Shown here: positions 1 through 9,723 of the stretch, one piece after another
Layout of the letters: every line of letters begins with the position of its first letter
Position numbering within the stretch: position 1 is the stretch's first letter
NCBI RefSeq assembly: GCF_000429985.1
Contig: NZ_AUCX01000010.1
Location: forward strand, 62,001 to 126,000
Source: Maridesulfovibrio bastinii DSM 16055
GTDB taxonomy: Bacteria; Desulfobacterota; Desulfovibrionia; Desulfovibrionales; Desulfovibrionaceae
DNA: 64,000 nt
Direction of reading: 5' to 3'
Notes under the pieces: generated by a model
The model's database searches: none
What the model was told of the DNA's origin: nothing
What the model saw: the letters and a program-made list of their open reading frames with translations, nothing else
Made by a program: the position numbers and the translations under genes

Positions 1-884
1 GAATCAAAATTGATCCTAAAGAATTCGATGCTATAGGACAGGAAATTAAATACCTCACCAATGTTCAGCCCAGTGGTAAATATACCGCAGAGCTTTTCTG
101 GTTTGCTGGTGGTATTCCGATGGTTCAGCACATGCTGCGCGATCAGCTCGACCTTGATGTAATGACAGTTACCGGACGTACTCTTGGAGATTCTCTCGAA
201 ATCCTTGAACAGGACGGTTTCTTCAATCGCTGTCACGGTCATCTCAAAAGCTACAACATTCCCAGAAATGAAATCATCCGCACAACTGAAGAATCCACCA
301 AGAGTGGTTCCATAGCAGTTCTGGACGGAAATATTGCACCCAAGGGTTCTGTTGTTAAATATGCAGCAGTAAAACCGGATATGCATAAACACGTTGGACC
401 TGCCGCTGTTTTCAACAGTGAAGACGACGCACAGGCAGCCATCATTGCCGGACAGATAAACCCCGGTTCTGTAGTTGTCATCCGCTATGAAGGCCCTAAA
501 GGAAGCGGAATGCCTGAAATGTTCATGACTACTGACGCTATCGTTTACGACGAAAAGCTCAACGGAACAGTAGCTCTTGTAACTGACGGACGCTTCTCCG
601 GAGCAACAAGCGGACCATGCATCGGCCATGTTTCTCCGGAAGCAGTCGATGGCGGCCCCATAGCTCTGCTGGAAGATGATGACATCATCTCCATTGATAT
701 CCCCAGCAGATCACTTCAGGTTATAGGTGTTAAAGGCGAGGAAAAAACTCCCAAAGAAATGGAAGCAATCCTTGCAGAACGCCGTAAAAACTGGACTCTC
801 CCGGAACGCCCCCAGAAGAAGGGAGTTCTTAAGAGATACTCCGACAGTGCAGTATCAGCTATGGAAGGCGCATACATGGCTTAA
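1..884 (+). CDS. IlvD/Edd family dehydratase, C-terminal part
   Basis: The reading frame is open from the first base of the window (codons begin at base 3) to TAA at 882-884, so only the C-terminal 293 or so residues are present. The family signature around [14 protein letters not shown] and the [13 protein letters not shown] segment identify an IlvD/Edd dehydratase. These are [Fe-S] enzymes that dehydrate dihydroxy acids, either dihydroxyisovalerate in branched-chain amino acid synthesis or a sugar acid. The C-terminus ([16 protein letters not shown]) does not match the E. coli IlvD ending as I recall it, so biosynthetic IlvD versus a sugar-acid dehydratase is left open. It is followed by a strong terminator. 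Confidence 0.85.
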   Translation, partial: IKIDPKEFDAIGQEIKYLTNVQPSGKYTAELFWFAGGIPMVQHMLRDQLDLDVMTVTGRTLGDSLEILEQDGFFNRCHGHLKSYNIPRNEIIRTTEESTKSGSIAVLDGNIAPKGSVVKYAAVKPDMHKHVGPAAVFNSEDDAQAAIIAGQINPGSVVVIRYEGPKGSGMPEMFMTTDAIVYDEKLNGTVALVTDGRFSGATSGPCIGHVSPEAVDGGPIALLEDDDIISIDIPSRSLQVIGVKGEEKTPKEMEAILAERRKNWTLPERPQKKGVLKRYSDSAVSAMEGAYMA

Positions 885-1002
885 GCCGTTCTTAAGCGAA
901 GCTTATACAGGTTTGATGTAGAAAACTATTACACCGATATACACCTTCCCTTCCCAAAGAGCCCGGAGAGGGTCAGATGATGACACTCTCAACTCGATGA
1001 TG

Positions 1003-1033
1003 AAGCCCCCGCTGTTTCAGCGGGGGCTTTTCA
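1003..1033 (+). terminator. Rho-independent terminator of the dehydratase gene
   Basis: An 11-bp perfect stem (AAGCCCCCGCT with AGCGGGGGCTT) with a five-base loop is followed by TTTTC. It lies about 120 bases after the stop codon of the dehydratase. Confidence 0.9.
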
Positions 1034-1042
1034 TTTGGTACA

Positions 1043-1082
1043 AAAAAGTTCCCCTTTACTTAATGCAAAAGGGAACTTTTAT
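1043..1082 (-). terminator. Terminator of the TPR protein gene (probably bidirectional)
   Basis: The arms AAAAGTTCCC and GGGAACTTTT flank a short loop, giving T runs on both strands. It lies about 55 bases beyond the stop of the minus-strand TPR gene, so it probably ends the minus-strand operon and backs up the plus-strand terminator at 1003. Confidence 0.75.
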
Positions 1083-1136
1083 TTTGCCGATAATTTTAAG
1101 AGAGTCTCTTAAAACAGGTAGTCTTATTTTATGGAA

Positions 1137-2630
1137 TTAAAAACCATTCAGCTGTTTTTTAATCTGAGCCAGATCGACTCTTGCCGAACCGTCCAGAGGA
1201 TTATTTTTAACCCTCATTTCTGCAATATTCAGGGCTTTTTTATAATTAGTCATAGCTTTCGAAATTTCTCCACCAACCTTTAAGACATCGCCCATTTTGC
1301 TGTAAGTTACCATTACATCCCGCTGAGCTTTGACTGATGTATTTCCGTTAAGTAATGGTCTCAGCACATCAAGGACTTTACGGTATGTTTCCAAAGCCTT
1401 GGAGCTTTTTCCTGTCTGTGCATACAATGCACCCAAAGCCTCTAAGCAATCTGAAACACCCCAGATCAATTTTTCATTATTTTTATCAGCATCCAGCAGT
1501 TTACTTCTGATTTCCAATGAATTTTCATAGGCAGCCAGACTGTCATCATTTTTTTTCAAGACGCTGTATATTGACCCCAACCGATAATAACTTACGGAAA
1601 TATTCAAAAGATCATTTTTATCACTGCCGTTAAGTTCAGCAAGTTTCTTATAATTTTTTAATTCATAAGTGCATACTGCAAGAGCTTTATCCGGTTCATG
1701 CACCTGATAAAACAGATCGCCCAGAGCAGTATTAATGGCAGCAAGTTTTCGCAGGTAATCATCATTATCAGGATATTTATCAACCAGCCTCTGCCCGATA
1801 TCCAAGGCCTGTATATAAGTTGCAACAGCTTCAGCAACCAGTCCTACATGGCTGTATTGCTCTGCAAGATTACAATATGTTCCGACCAGACTATAAAGAT
1901 AAAAGCCTTTATCGGAAAATCTTTTGGCGTAGCTTTTTCTTTCAGCTGAGCCTTTCTTTTCCGCCTCTTCTGCTTTTACTCTGTTGCCCATGAGAGCATA
2001 CATACGAGACATTCTGAAATTTATTACCGGTGTATAAATATTTTTTAAGGCAGGCTGGTCAGTTTCCGGCTGGTCCCGCAGAAAAGCCAGTAACTGTCTG
2101 TAAGAAGAAGCAGCATCGTCAAACATACCCATAATGGTATATGTATCGCCAAGCTTAAGGTAGCTGATAGCCAGATTGGCTGCCTTATCAACAGCTTTGT
2201 TGGTGTCGGAGACACTCTCGACAACCTTCAGGCTTTTCAGATAACAGCCAAGAGCTTTATCCTTACGCCCCATACGGATAAAAAGATCACCAAAACGATC
2301 ATTTATAGCAGAAATATCGTTTTTAGATTTAGGTTTATCAGGATAGTCTGTCGCAATATTTTCAAACAATCCGTATGCTTTTTTATAATCGCAGTAAGCC
2401 TCGTAAAGATTACCGGAAATCATATTTTTTTCACCCTGACCAGCAAGACTGACAGCCTGACTCCTCATCTGCTGCCAGCGGCTGTCATCTGTCTGCTGTC
2501 CGGCCTTGGCCACTCCGCTTCCCATAAAAAGCAAGGCCGCAGTAAATGCCAAAATAAATATTCCGGTACAGCAGAAAGCTGAACATCTGTATACTTCATG
2601 CTGATTATTGATATTTTTTGAGACAGACAA
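1137..2630 (-). CDS. Exported tetratricopeptide-repeat protein
   Basis: The frame opens at a TTG at 2654 that overlaps the stop of the upstream gene. A strong AAAGGAG lies eight bases before a second in-frame TTG at 2630, which I take as the start (497 residues). A hydrophobic stretch ending in GVAKA near residue 40 looks like a signal peptide or membrane anchor. The rest is helical repeats with TPR spacing, such as ALGCYLKSLKV, AVATYIQALDIG, SLAAYENSLEIR, ALETYRKVLDVL and AMTNYKKALNIA. TPR proteins are scaffolds, and the partner is not evident. It is the last gene of an operon with the transglutaminase-like gene. Confidence 0.8.
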   Translation of the reverse strand: MSVSKNINNQHEVYRCSAFCCTGIFILAFTAALLFMGSGVAKAGQQTDDSRWQQMRSQAVSLAGQGEKNMISGNLYEAYCDYKKAYGLFENIATDYPDKPKSKNDISAINDRFGDLFIRMGRKDKALGCYLKSLKVVESVSDTNKAVDKAANLAISYLKLGDTYTIMGMFDDAASSYRQLLAFLRDQPETDQPALKNIYTPVINFRMSRMYALMGNRVKAEEAEKKGSAERKSYAKRFSDKGFYLYSLVGTYCNLAEQYSHVGLVAEAVATYIQALDIGQRLVDKYPDNDDYLRKLAAINTALGDLFYQVHEPDKALAVCTYELKNYKKLAELNGSDKNDLLNISVSYYRLGSIYSVLKKNDDSLAAYENSLEIRSKLLDADKNNEKLIWGVSDCLEALGALYAQTGKSSKALETYRKVLDVLRPLLNGNTSVKAQRDVMVTYSKMGDVLKVGGEISKAMTNYKKALNIAEMRVKNNPLDGSARVDLAQIKKQLNGF

Positions 2631-2650
2631 AAAAATTCTCCTTTTACTAA

Positions 2651-3883
2651 TCAATTGTATATTTCCCGCAACGGAAGGATACCCGCGCTCCTACAGTTAT
2701 TGATATCAACGATATGGACATCATCGCTTTCAAAACCGTATTTCTTTATTTCCTGCTCTGCCGAGGCCATAGCCTCATTAATTGTAGAGTCTGAAATCAT
2801 AGTTGTTTCAATATATACCGCACTGGAATTCTCATTATCAATTCCTACCCCGACCATCATGTGCCCCGGAAGAATGACAAGATAAGCATTCAACCCCAGT
2901 TTACGGAAAACCGAAGCCAGCAGAACAGAACCGTCAGCACAGTTTGCCTGCCCACCTCTGGTGGATTCTCCGACAAGCCTTACATGCTGGGACATTATAG
3001 TATCCGATTCAACAGAAGTTGTGGTTATACTGCTATATTTTATTCCTCTATCCTGAAGAACCCGCCATACAGCCGCAATCTGTCTGAGGACATCCTGCTT
3101 TGAACCCTGATAGCCGAAAAAAGCATCAATATAGCCCTTTTTCAAAGCTTCACCCAGAATTCCATCAACAAGAGGATCGCCCTCATTAACGTAGGCTGCA
3201 AACATCTCGCTCCAGTCACTGAATGAATTATCAATATACATTCCAAAGAAACAATCATTTATGGAGCGGACAATAACGGTTCTGGTTTTCTCACCGATAA
3301 GTTCTCCGTTAAGGTAAACTCTGGCTGTGACGTCCTCAGGATAAGGCTGCCTGATTGAGAGCAGTTTCTCATACTCATATTTCAGCTGAGGATTGATATC
3401 ATAAACTTTGTCAGGATCAGCTAAAACCACAGTCATTTTGGAAGGACGAATCAAACCGGTACTTGAAATCTCAACAGTCACCCGATCCCCGGCGGATTTT
3501 CCCCGAATATAAACCGTAGCCATCGCCAGCGGTGATCCAAAAGATTCCGAAGAATCATGATCGTCCGCACTTTTGGCCCTCATCATGGAAAGAGCTATTA
3601 TTGCTGAGGGAAAGAGCTGATCATCAAGTCCGAACACAAGATCCCACTCACCGGGATCCATAGAATCATCCAGATTTGTATCATCATGATCTTCTTCAGC
3701 TTTCTGATCGCTGGTGTTTTGCGCCCAGAAACTCTTTCCCCCGTTTTTAAGAGCCTCAGCCGGCCATCCGGCATAGGAATTATGTGCAAAAAACAATATA
3801 AACGCGGCCATACCAAATAAAAATGCAGGTAGAATGAATAAAACCATCAGCCTGTCACGATATCTCAAATTAATCAGCCGCAT
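2651..3883 (-). CDS. Membrane-anchored transglutaminase-like protein
   Basis: The 410-residue product has one N-terminal hydrophobic segment (about residues 12-32) ending near NSYAG. The C-terminal third carries the transglutaminase-like pattern: Cys near residue 314 in GQANCADGSVLLAS, His near 340 in ILPGHMMVGVG, and an acidic residue in VYIETTM near 357. In this superfamily the Cys-His-Asp/Glu triad acts as peptidase, amidase or transglutaminase. The 280 residues between anchor and domain are unassigned. It lies between the LURP-one-related gene (45-base gap) and the TPR gene (4-base overlap), so the three are probably co-transcribed. The substrate is unknown. Confidence 0.75.
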   Translation of the reverse strand: MRLINLRYRDRLMVLFILPAFLFGMAAFILFFAHNSYAGWPAEALKNGGKSFWAQNTSDQKAEEDHDDTNLDDSMDPGEWDLVFGLDDQLFPSAIIALSMMRAKSADDHDSSESFGSPLAMATVYIRGKSAGDRVTVEISSTGLIRPSKMTVVLADPDKVYDINPQLKYEYEKLLSIRQPYPEDVTARVYLNGELIGEKTRTVIVRSINDCFFGMYIDNSFSDWSEMFAAYVNEGDPLVDGILGEALKKGYIDAFFGYQGSKQDVLRQIAAVWRVLQDRGIKYSSITTTSVESDTIMSQHVRLVGESTRGGQANCADGSVLLASVFRKLGLNAYLVILPGHMMVGVGIDNENSSAVYIETTMISDSTINEAMASAEQEIKKYGFESDDVHIVDINNCRSAGILPLREIYN

Positions 3884-3928
3884 TTACCCCACCTTTATAA
3901 AGAGCTTAGACCGTAAAAATTTAATATT

Positions 3929-5032
3929 TTAATCATCAACATCAATGTATGTTTCCGTGGTAGACATGAGATCGCGCTTGGCTTCACGGGCAGCCATGAC
4001 GCCGAGAGCTGCCATAAGAGGCAATTGATCATTGTTGTTGACCGAAAGGACATAGTTATCAAAAACTATATTTTCCAGATCAGCGTTCAACTTTCTGGAG
4101 ATAGTACCGAGCTGTTCGCCATCCAAGAGCACTTTGTAGTTTGCCCCGATAGTGGCATTGATACTTTTAAGCTCCAGTAGACCGTAAGGAGTCTTACCGA
4201 TAAAATTATCATGGTGCAGAACCAGTCTTTTTTTAAGGCGGCACAATTTTTTCCCACCCTCATAAAAATCATAGGTGGGAAGAAAGTGGAATATCCTTTT
4301 GGTCAATTTAAATATTTCGTTTTCAGAGCCGTCATATATGCGAAATGTTTTACAGGGAATTTTAGATATTATTTTTAAACAGGGATCACCATTGGAATCC
4401 AATAAATGAAAATCCTGTCCGTTCAACTTGAACTCTTCATTAAAATAATAAACTCCGCCTTCAGCCGGAGCTGAGGCTATAACACTTGTATCAGCGGCAT
4501 CACCATCCAGAAAAGCTTGAAATCTGGTGGTAAGTTGCTCCAGCAGGGTGATAGAATCAAAACTGTATTTTAATATTTCACCATCATTGTTTTCGACGCT
4601 TTCTTCATCAAAATCTTCTATCATCTCAGGGCTGTCACCTAAAGCAAGAGCAAAATAATCATCAAAGCTGCCGATATAAATAAACTCACCATTGGCATCC
4701 GGGCCAAAAATGATGAACTCGTCATCCAATGATTTGATTTGCCCCATCCACGGTGCTCCCAAAGGAGTTTCCAACCCCTCGAAAGCGGCGAAAAGATCCC
4801 TGACCGTGGCCTCGCGGGAATTTGAGACCATTTGAATGAGATCATTCATCTCATTGTACAGGTCCAGATTTGCAAATTGCAGAAAAACAAATGCAGCAAT
4901 AACCAGCAGGGTACCGCCTATAATTTTGGAGTCCATTTGAACATCACCTTCGGTGATAAAATTCAGATACAACAGATATATTCCCAGTACGAGACAGACG
5001 ATAAAAGCCAGATATAATAATATTTTTTTCAT
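3929..5032 (-). CDS. Membrane protein with C-terminal LURP-one-related (Tubby-like) domain
   Basis: I prefer the ATG at 5032 over an in-frame TTG nine bases upstream, giving 367 residues. Two hydrophobic segments (about residues 4-24 and 36-54) are followed by an acidic middle region. From about residue 195 to 345 the chain has repeating beta-strand units typical of LURP-one-related/DUF567 domains: YYFNEEFKLNGQDFHLLD, KIPCKTFRIYDG, KLCRLKKRLVLHHDNF and YKVLLDGEQLGTISRKL, ending with LPLMAALGVMAA. This 12-strand barrel is related to Tubby and phospholipid scramblases. A lipid or envelope role is an inference. It is the first gene of the operon with the transglutaminase-like and TPR genes. Confidence 0.65.
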   Translation of the reverse strand: MKKILLYLAFIVCLVLGIYLLYLNFITEGDVQMDSKIIGGTLLVIAAFVFLQFANLDLYNEMNDLIQMVSNSREATVRDLFAAFEGLETPLGAPWMGQIKSLDDEFIIFGPDANGEFIYIGSFDDYFALALGDSPEMIEDFDEESVENNDGEILKYSFDSITLLEQLTTRFQAFLDGDAADTSVIASAPAEGGVYYFNEEFKLNGQDFHLLDSNGDPCLKIISKIPCKTFRIYDGSENEIFKLTKRIFHFLPTYDFYEGGKKLCRLKKRLVLHHDNFIGKTPYGLLELKSINATIGANYKVLLDGEQLGTISRKLNADLENIVFDNYVLSVNNNDQLPLMAALGVMAAREAKRDLMSTTETYIDVDD

Positions 5033-5224
5033 CAGGGACAATTCTTTTTTGACGTGTTGTGATCAATTACTAAAAACTAAAACTTACAGATTTATTCAGT
5101 TTCCATTGACAATATTATTTTTCTTAATGATGAGATGTCTTTTCAATTTATATTTTTTAGTTTTTCTTGTCTGTCATCCAAAAAAACTACAAACGCTCTC
5201 CACTCATCTGTCCTTTAACGCAGA

Positions 5225-5260
5225 AAAGCCTGACACCTTACGAATAAGGCATCAGGCTTT
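5225..5260 (-). terminator. Terminator of the AsmA-like gene
   Basis: Arms AAAGCCTGA..CCTTA and TAAGG..TCAGGCTTT pair over 14 of 16 positions around a CGAA loop. T-rich sequence follows on the minus strand. It lies just beyond the AsmA-like stop codon. Confidence 0.8.
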
Positions 5261-5286
5261 AAAACAGCTGACAATCATCTTAATGG

Positions 5287-7563
5287 CTAAAAGAGTCCGT
5301 CCAAGAGATTCTCCAGACCTTTTTCAGAGTTGCCATCATCATCTTCATCGGCATTATCATCACTGCCACCAAGACTTTTTTCTATTTCTTTTCCAAGAAT
5401 ATTGAGGCCCTGTTGAGCAGCTCCTGCCAAAAGAGCCTTGCCAAGAGTTCTGGTATCAAGCCCTACTTCAGGAGCAGACAGACTTCCTTTCACATTTATT
5501 GGAAGTGGAATACCGTTCAGAGCTTCAAAGATATCTTTCACATCTCCATCAGGAATGCCTGTGACATAAGCAGTCGCGGTATAATCCATATTATTCTGAG
5601 CTAAATCGGCCCAACCTTCGCCCTCAACCTCCAGAATAGGAGATTTTACATAAAGGTCTTTGTTAACAGCATGACCATTTAAAATTTTCGCGGAACCTTC
5701 AATTTCAGTGAATTCAAAATTACCGTCACTATCCTCATCAACTGAAGTCCCTTGAATCTCATTCCAGCCATCCTGAATCATTTTTACAACATCAAAACCG
5801 TAAACCACACCTTTTGAAAGTTTAAATGAGGCTGTACCACTGACAGATTTTTTTATAGATTCTGTTGAAAGCCCTGCTCCGGACAAATCATATTCAGCCG
5901 AAAACAGGCCGGAAAGTAGATCAGAACCTGCCAGAGTAAGCAGAAGCGGCCGGATGTTGACAGAATCAACATTTCCTTCAGCATTCCACACAGGCCGTTC
6001 TCCTGTGGCATCAAGTACGGCCTTTCCGCTATATTTACCCTCACAGGTTTTCAGTGAAAATGGAGTAACCGTAACCAGACCGTCTTTATTTGAAACTCCG
6101 AGTTTAACAGCAGTTACCGGAAGCTTCATAACCTCCAGTTTTCCCAGATTTAAATGTCCATCCAGATCAAATGACTTCAAAAAAGACAAATCCGCTTCAC
6201 TTGCAACCGAATCCTTTTCACTTTTTTGCGAACTCTGCTTTTCCTGAGTATCAGCAGAAGAATTGCGGGCTGGGAGATAACGGTCAAGATTTATTGAATC
6301 GACGTCGGCATTTACTCTGATCGCAGGATGTTTGAAGTCGGTTACGGAACCGATCATCTTCAAGGTAGTATCATCGATTTTTATGATGGCATTGTTAATT
6401 CTGGCTGAGTTTTCATCCCCTGCGAAAGAGAAACTCATGCCAAAGGACTGCAAAGTTTTACTGTCAGAAGATTTGGGGAGTTCAATTCCGATCTCCTGAA
6501 GAATGTTACGCAGGGAAATATCACTAAGATTCAACTCCCCTTTAAACATCTTTGTCCCATTGCCGTTATCAAAAAGGGCTTTTGAAGTTAGAGTTGAATT
6601 TCCTAGACGAACCTTTGCGGTGCGCAGCGTAACCATGTTCTCCGAGCCTGAAAATGTGATGTCTGTAGAAAATGAATCCAGAATATGTGAACTGGAGCCG
6701 TCAGGTAACTCAAAGCCGACATTTTTCATAAGCTTGCGCAGAGACATCTCAGCCAGATGTATGTCCCCACCAAATGATTTCTCATTTTTAAAAGCCGCAG
6801 AAAGACTGCCGGTTCCGTTTATATTTAAAACTGAAAACTTAAGGTCCTCAACATCAACTTTTCCCTCGGAACGGTTGAAATCAACAACTCCACTGACATA
6901 AGGATGAATCTCTTTCGGAAGCTGTTTCAAAGAAAGTTTCAAATCAATCTGAAAGGGAAATCTGCTGGCTAAACCATTTATCCGGCCTAAAGTTATGTTG
7001 ACATTTTCAAGTGCTAATTTTTGACCGGACTGGGCATCGTCATACAGGATGTCTGCATTGGTTATCTTAACCCCCTCTAGGGAAAAAGATTTCAGATCAA
7101 AACTTTTTCCGCTTTTTCCTTTTGTGTCAGCAACTTCTTCAGAGGTGCTGCTTTCTTTTTCACCGGCAAGATCATCCCAGTTGGCTGTTCCTGCGGAATT
7201 TTTTTCAAGATTCAAAGTCAGCCCGTCCAGCAGCACCATTCCTATTTCAATTTTACCTGAAAAAAGAGGGATAAGCTTTACGGAAACTTCAGCTTTATTT
7301 ACAGCCAGCATTGCATCAGGTTCAAAATTATCTGCGTTTCCCAGACTTATTGAACCGATCTTAAATCCCAGCATCGGGTATATGCTGAAACTGATGTCAC
7401 CTTTAAAAACAAGTTCACGCCCTAAATTGTCTTTAACTATCTCAGCTATTTCAGGCTTGTAGTCGTTAGGGTCGACAGTGGCAAAAAGAACAGTAATTCC
7501 AGCAAGCAGCAGGACTAAAACTGCGCAAACTCCAAGAAGCACAACTTTAACTGGTTTAATCAT
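5287..7563 (-). CDS. AsmA-like inner-membrane-anchored protein
   Basis: The 758-residue product begins with one transmembrane segment (VVLLGVCAVLVLLLAGITVLF) followed by VDPNDYKPEIAEIVKDNLGR, the classic AsmA start. Long beta-rich repeats follow (for example LRTAKVRLGNSTLTSKALF). Near the end, MIQDGWNEIQG, GSAKILNGHAVNKDLYVKSPILEVEGEGWADL and LNGIPLPINVKGSLSAPEVGLD match the AsmA C-terminal region. AsmA-like proteins project into the periplasm and are thought to move or regulate phospholipids between membranes. The acidic C-terminal tail (DDNADEDDDG) is unusual. It is transcribed alone, with its own terminator. Confidence 0.9.
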   Translation of the reverse strand: MIKPVKVVLLGVCAVLVLLLAGITVLFATVDPNDYKPEIAEIVKDNLGRELVFKGDISFSIYPMLGFKIGSISLGNADNFEPDAMLAVNKAEVSVKLIPLFSGKIEIGMVLLDGLTLNLEKNSAGTANWDDLAGEKESSTSEEVADTKGKSGKSFDLKSFSLEGVKITNADILYDDAQSGQKLALENVNITLGRINGLASRFPFQIDLKLSLKQLPKEIHPYVSGVVDFNRSEGKVDVEDLKFSVLNINGTGSLSAAFKNEKSFGGDIHLAEMSLRKLMKNVGFELPDGSSSHILDSFSTDITFSGSENMVTLRTAKVRLGNSTLTSKALFDNGNGTKMFKGELNLSDISLRNILQEIGIELPKSSDSKTLQSFGMSFSFAGDENSARINNAIIKIDDTTLKMIGSVTDFKHPAIRVNADVDSINLDRYLPARNSSADTQEKQSSQKSEKDSVASEADLSFLKSFDLDGHLNLGKLEVMKLPVTAVKLGVSNKDGLVTVTPFSLKTCEGKYSGKAVLDATGERPVWNAEGNVDSVNIRPLLLTLAGSDLLSGLFSAEYDLSGAGLSTESIKKSVSGTASFKLSKGVVYGFDVVKMIQDGWNEIQGTSVDEDSDGNFEFTEIEGSAKILNGHAVNKDLYVKSPILEVEGEGWADLAQNNMDYTATAYVTGIPDGDVKDIFEALNGIPLPINVKGSLSAPEVGLDTRTLGKALLAGAAQQGLNILGKEIEKSLGGSDDNADEDDDGNSEKGLENLLDGLF

Positions 7564-7718
7564 AATTTTTTTCTTCCGGATTTTAAAACTTATCAGCCAG
7601 ATAAAAGACCGCAGGTAATCCCTGCCCCTCTAAGGCAGTACGAGATCCTGCATAGTCATTGTCAGTTAACACTGATTTTTTAGCAAAACATCTAACGATA
7701 TCAGCGGGAAATATTCAC

Positions 7719-8063
7719 CTACTCAAATCGGGCGGTTCCGTCAGAAAGCAGGGTGATGCTGCTTACTCCGGTCAAATCAAGATCAATAAAATTCAACTGC
7801 TGACCTTCATCATCTATCACGGCCATATCCCAGCCCTTGGAGCCACCTGAAAGAGTGATAGCAATATATTCCCCCGGACTAAGCACATCGTCTCCAAGGA
7901 GATCTTCACCCCATTTTTTTGAATTACTATCTGAAACAGCCAGACCGTGAAGAGCAAAAGAAGTTCCATTGATCACTTTTACTTCCTGAGCATAGGCAGC
8001 TGTGCACATAAACCCCAACAGCAAAGTAACCACAACGAAGACATTAACCGCCCTAACTGACAT
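7719..8063 (-). CDS. Small secreted beta-rich protein of unknown function
   Basis: A GGAGGT sequence six bases before ATG at 8063 sets the start (114 residues), rather than the GTG twelve bases upstream. A clear signal peptide ends at AYAQ. The mature part holds SKKWGEDLLGDDVLSPGEYIAITL and WDMAVIDDEG, a pattern I recognise from small secreted proteins of unknown function in proteobacteria. The signal peptide predicts a periplasmic or outer location. No partner gene is evident. Confidence 0.7.
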   Translation of the reverse strand: MSVRAVNVFVVVTLLLGFMCTAAYAQEVKVINGTSFALHGLAVSDSNSKKWGEDLLGDDVLSPGEYIAITLSGGSKGWDMAVIDDEGQQLNFIDLDLTGVSSITLLSDGTARFE

Positions 8064-8118
8064 TTTGACCTCCACGGCAACTTGTTACAAAATTATCACG
8101 CTAAAATAATTACAGATT

Positions 8119-8484
8119 TTAAGATAATCTCTCAATAGTATTAAATTTACCGGGACGGATATACCAGTATAGGAGCAATATCCAGCCGATAACAGTGAAC
8201 GTAAGCAGAAACCACCAGCCTGAGCGGTTTACGTCATGGAGTCTCCTGATACAGACAGCTATTGTAGGAACTACAAATATTAAATTTACAATATTACTTA
8301 CCAGAAGACCTCCTGAGAACATTGCTGTTTCCATATCACCATATATGGCTATATCAATCTGAAAAGATATAACGCTCGCAAGCCATATAAACAGCATCCA
8401 GTACCAGAACTCGGAACGGCTTGCCCGGCCTCTGAACGTTGCATAATTTTTAAGGCAGCTTTTTACAGAATCTATAAAGTTCAT
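8119..8484 (-). CDS. DUF805 family inner-membrane protein
   Basis: The 121-residue protein has the DUF805 hallmark YATFRGRASRSEFWYW near the N-terminus and VCIRRLHDVNRSGWW in the middle, with three to four hydrophobic segments. The family (YhaH/YhaI in E. coli) is widespread in inner membranes, and its role is not established. A GAGGACAG ribosome binding site precedes the ATG. It stands alone between the secreted protein gene and a 360-base non-coding stretch. Confidence 0.88.
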   Translation of the reverse strand: MNFIDSVKSCLKNYATFRGRASRSEFWYWMLFIWLASVISFQIDIAIYGDMETAMFSGGLLVSNIVNLIFVVPTIAVCIRRLHDVNRSGWWFLLTFTVIGWILLLYWYIRPGKFNTIERLS

Positions 8485-8844
8485 TTTATCTGTCCTCTAA
8501 ATATTAAAAATAAAAACAACAAATTAATATGAAGTTTACATAAGTATTAAATAATAATATTTAAACAGTTTATACTCCACAACTAATTAAAGAAGATTAA
8601 AAAATCTTATTTAATTACCGAGTATAAAGATAAGTTATGACAGATATTGTATCTACAACATGGAAGGACACAATCATCTATCAAATCGTTATAGATTCAA
8701 TAGATGATATGAATGTATATGTCTGTCCTTCAAATCGACTACATATCTAAAGAAGCACTATGGATGGCAGTATGGAAGATAAAATGACAAGAATATGTGA
8801 CCGGTTACTCGGCCGAAAATATAAAATAATTTCAGAATAAATAA
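8485..8844. other. 360-base non-coding stretch with a nested inverted repeat
   Basis: AT-rich sequence between the DUF805 start and the AraC stop, both on the minus strand. It must hold the DUF805 promoter, which I cannot place with confidence. The only clear structure is the nested inverted repeat at 8663-8731. Confidence 0.6.
8663..8731. repeat. Nested inverted repeat
   Basis: Outer arms GAAGGACA (8663-8670) and TGTCCTTC (8724-8731) are perfect complements. Inner arms ATCATCTAT (8673-8681) and ATAGATGAT (8700-8708) are also perfect. The two pairs are nested, so the 69-base element can fold into one long interrupted hairpin. Possible roles are the 3' end of the AraC transcript or a solitary palindromic element. 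Confidence 0.6.
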
Positions 8845-9723
8845 TCAGTCTACAGTACGTATTACCTCGGCAGGACTCTGCCCGAAATATCTCTTAAACT
8901 CTCTGCTGAACTGCGAGGCACTTTCATAGCCGACTTCGTCGGCAACAAGATAAACTTTCATCCTTCGCTGCTGTAGCAGATTTTTTGCTTTTGAAAGTCT
9001 TATTTTCTTTAAATACTGCAAAGGAGAATCAGCAGTAACTTCTTTAAATGCTTTATGAAAAGCTGAGATACTCATATTAGCTGAATCGGCAAGTTCCTGA
9101 ATATCCAGTTTATCTGAATAATGACCTTCCATCATGCTGATTACCCGTGAGACCTGCGAAAAAGAGCTGCTCCCTCTGGAAAGTGAATAAAGAACCTGAG
9201 ACTGTTTTCCACACAGAACCCGGTAATATATTTCCCGGATCAGCGAAGGAGCGAGAATCTTTGATTCCGTTTTTGACTTCAATGATTTTAAAAGCTTAAC
9301 AGCAGCATTGATCATCTCTGCGCTCATTACAGATGGTCCCATGGCAAGGCGGCATTCGATATCTGTGCCATCAGCACTTTTGCTGGCAAAATTCATCTGG
9401 CTTATTAATTCATTCAGCTCAGGCATATCAATATCAATGAACATTCCGAGCAAAGGTCCGTCGTTTCCCGGAAAGGATTCACATTCAAAGGGCATTGAAA
9501 CGGATGTGACCAGATAATTGTTGGCATCATATCGAAACGATCGCCCACCCAGATGGGCTATTTTATGACCTGAGGCGACAATGCAGATTCCAGGATTGTA
9601 CACTAATGGTCTACGCCGGACATGCTTTGTACCTTTAAAAAGGCGGACTCCGGGAACCGCAGATTTTACTGATCCGCCTTCGGCAGGGGTCATATCATTC
9701 AATAATTCTGATAAGTTGGACAT
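8845..9723 (-). CDS. AraC-family regulator, YqhC-like
   Basis: The 292-residue protein has an N-terminal AraC-type effector domain (RRPLVYNPGICIVASGHKIAHLGG). The C-terminal double helix-turn-helix runs from about residue 190 to 290 (LDIQELADSANMSISAFHKAF, then AKNLL..VADEVGYESASQFSREFKRYFGQSPAEV). The N-domain type is the one found in E. coli YqhC, which activates aldehyde reductase genes. It is divergent from the aldo/keto reductase cluster starting at 10063 and most likely controls it. A palindrome at 9754-9783 upstream of its start could be its own operator. Confidence 0.85.
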   Translation of the reverse strand: MSNLSELLNDMTPAEGGSVKSAVPGVRLFKGTKHVRRRPLVYNPGICIVASGHKIAHLGGRSFRYDANNYLVTSVSMPFECESFPGNDGPLLGMFIDIDMPELNELISQMNFASKSADGTDIECRLAMGPSVMSAEMINAAVKLLKSLKSKTESKILAPSLIREIYYRVLCGKQSQVLYSLSRGSSSFSQVSRVISMMEGHYSDKLDIQELADSANMSISAFHKAFKEVTADSPLQYLKKIRLSKAKNLLQQRRMKVYLVADEVGYESASQFSREFKRYFGQSPAEVIRTVD

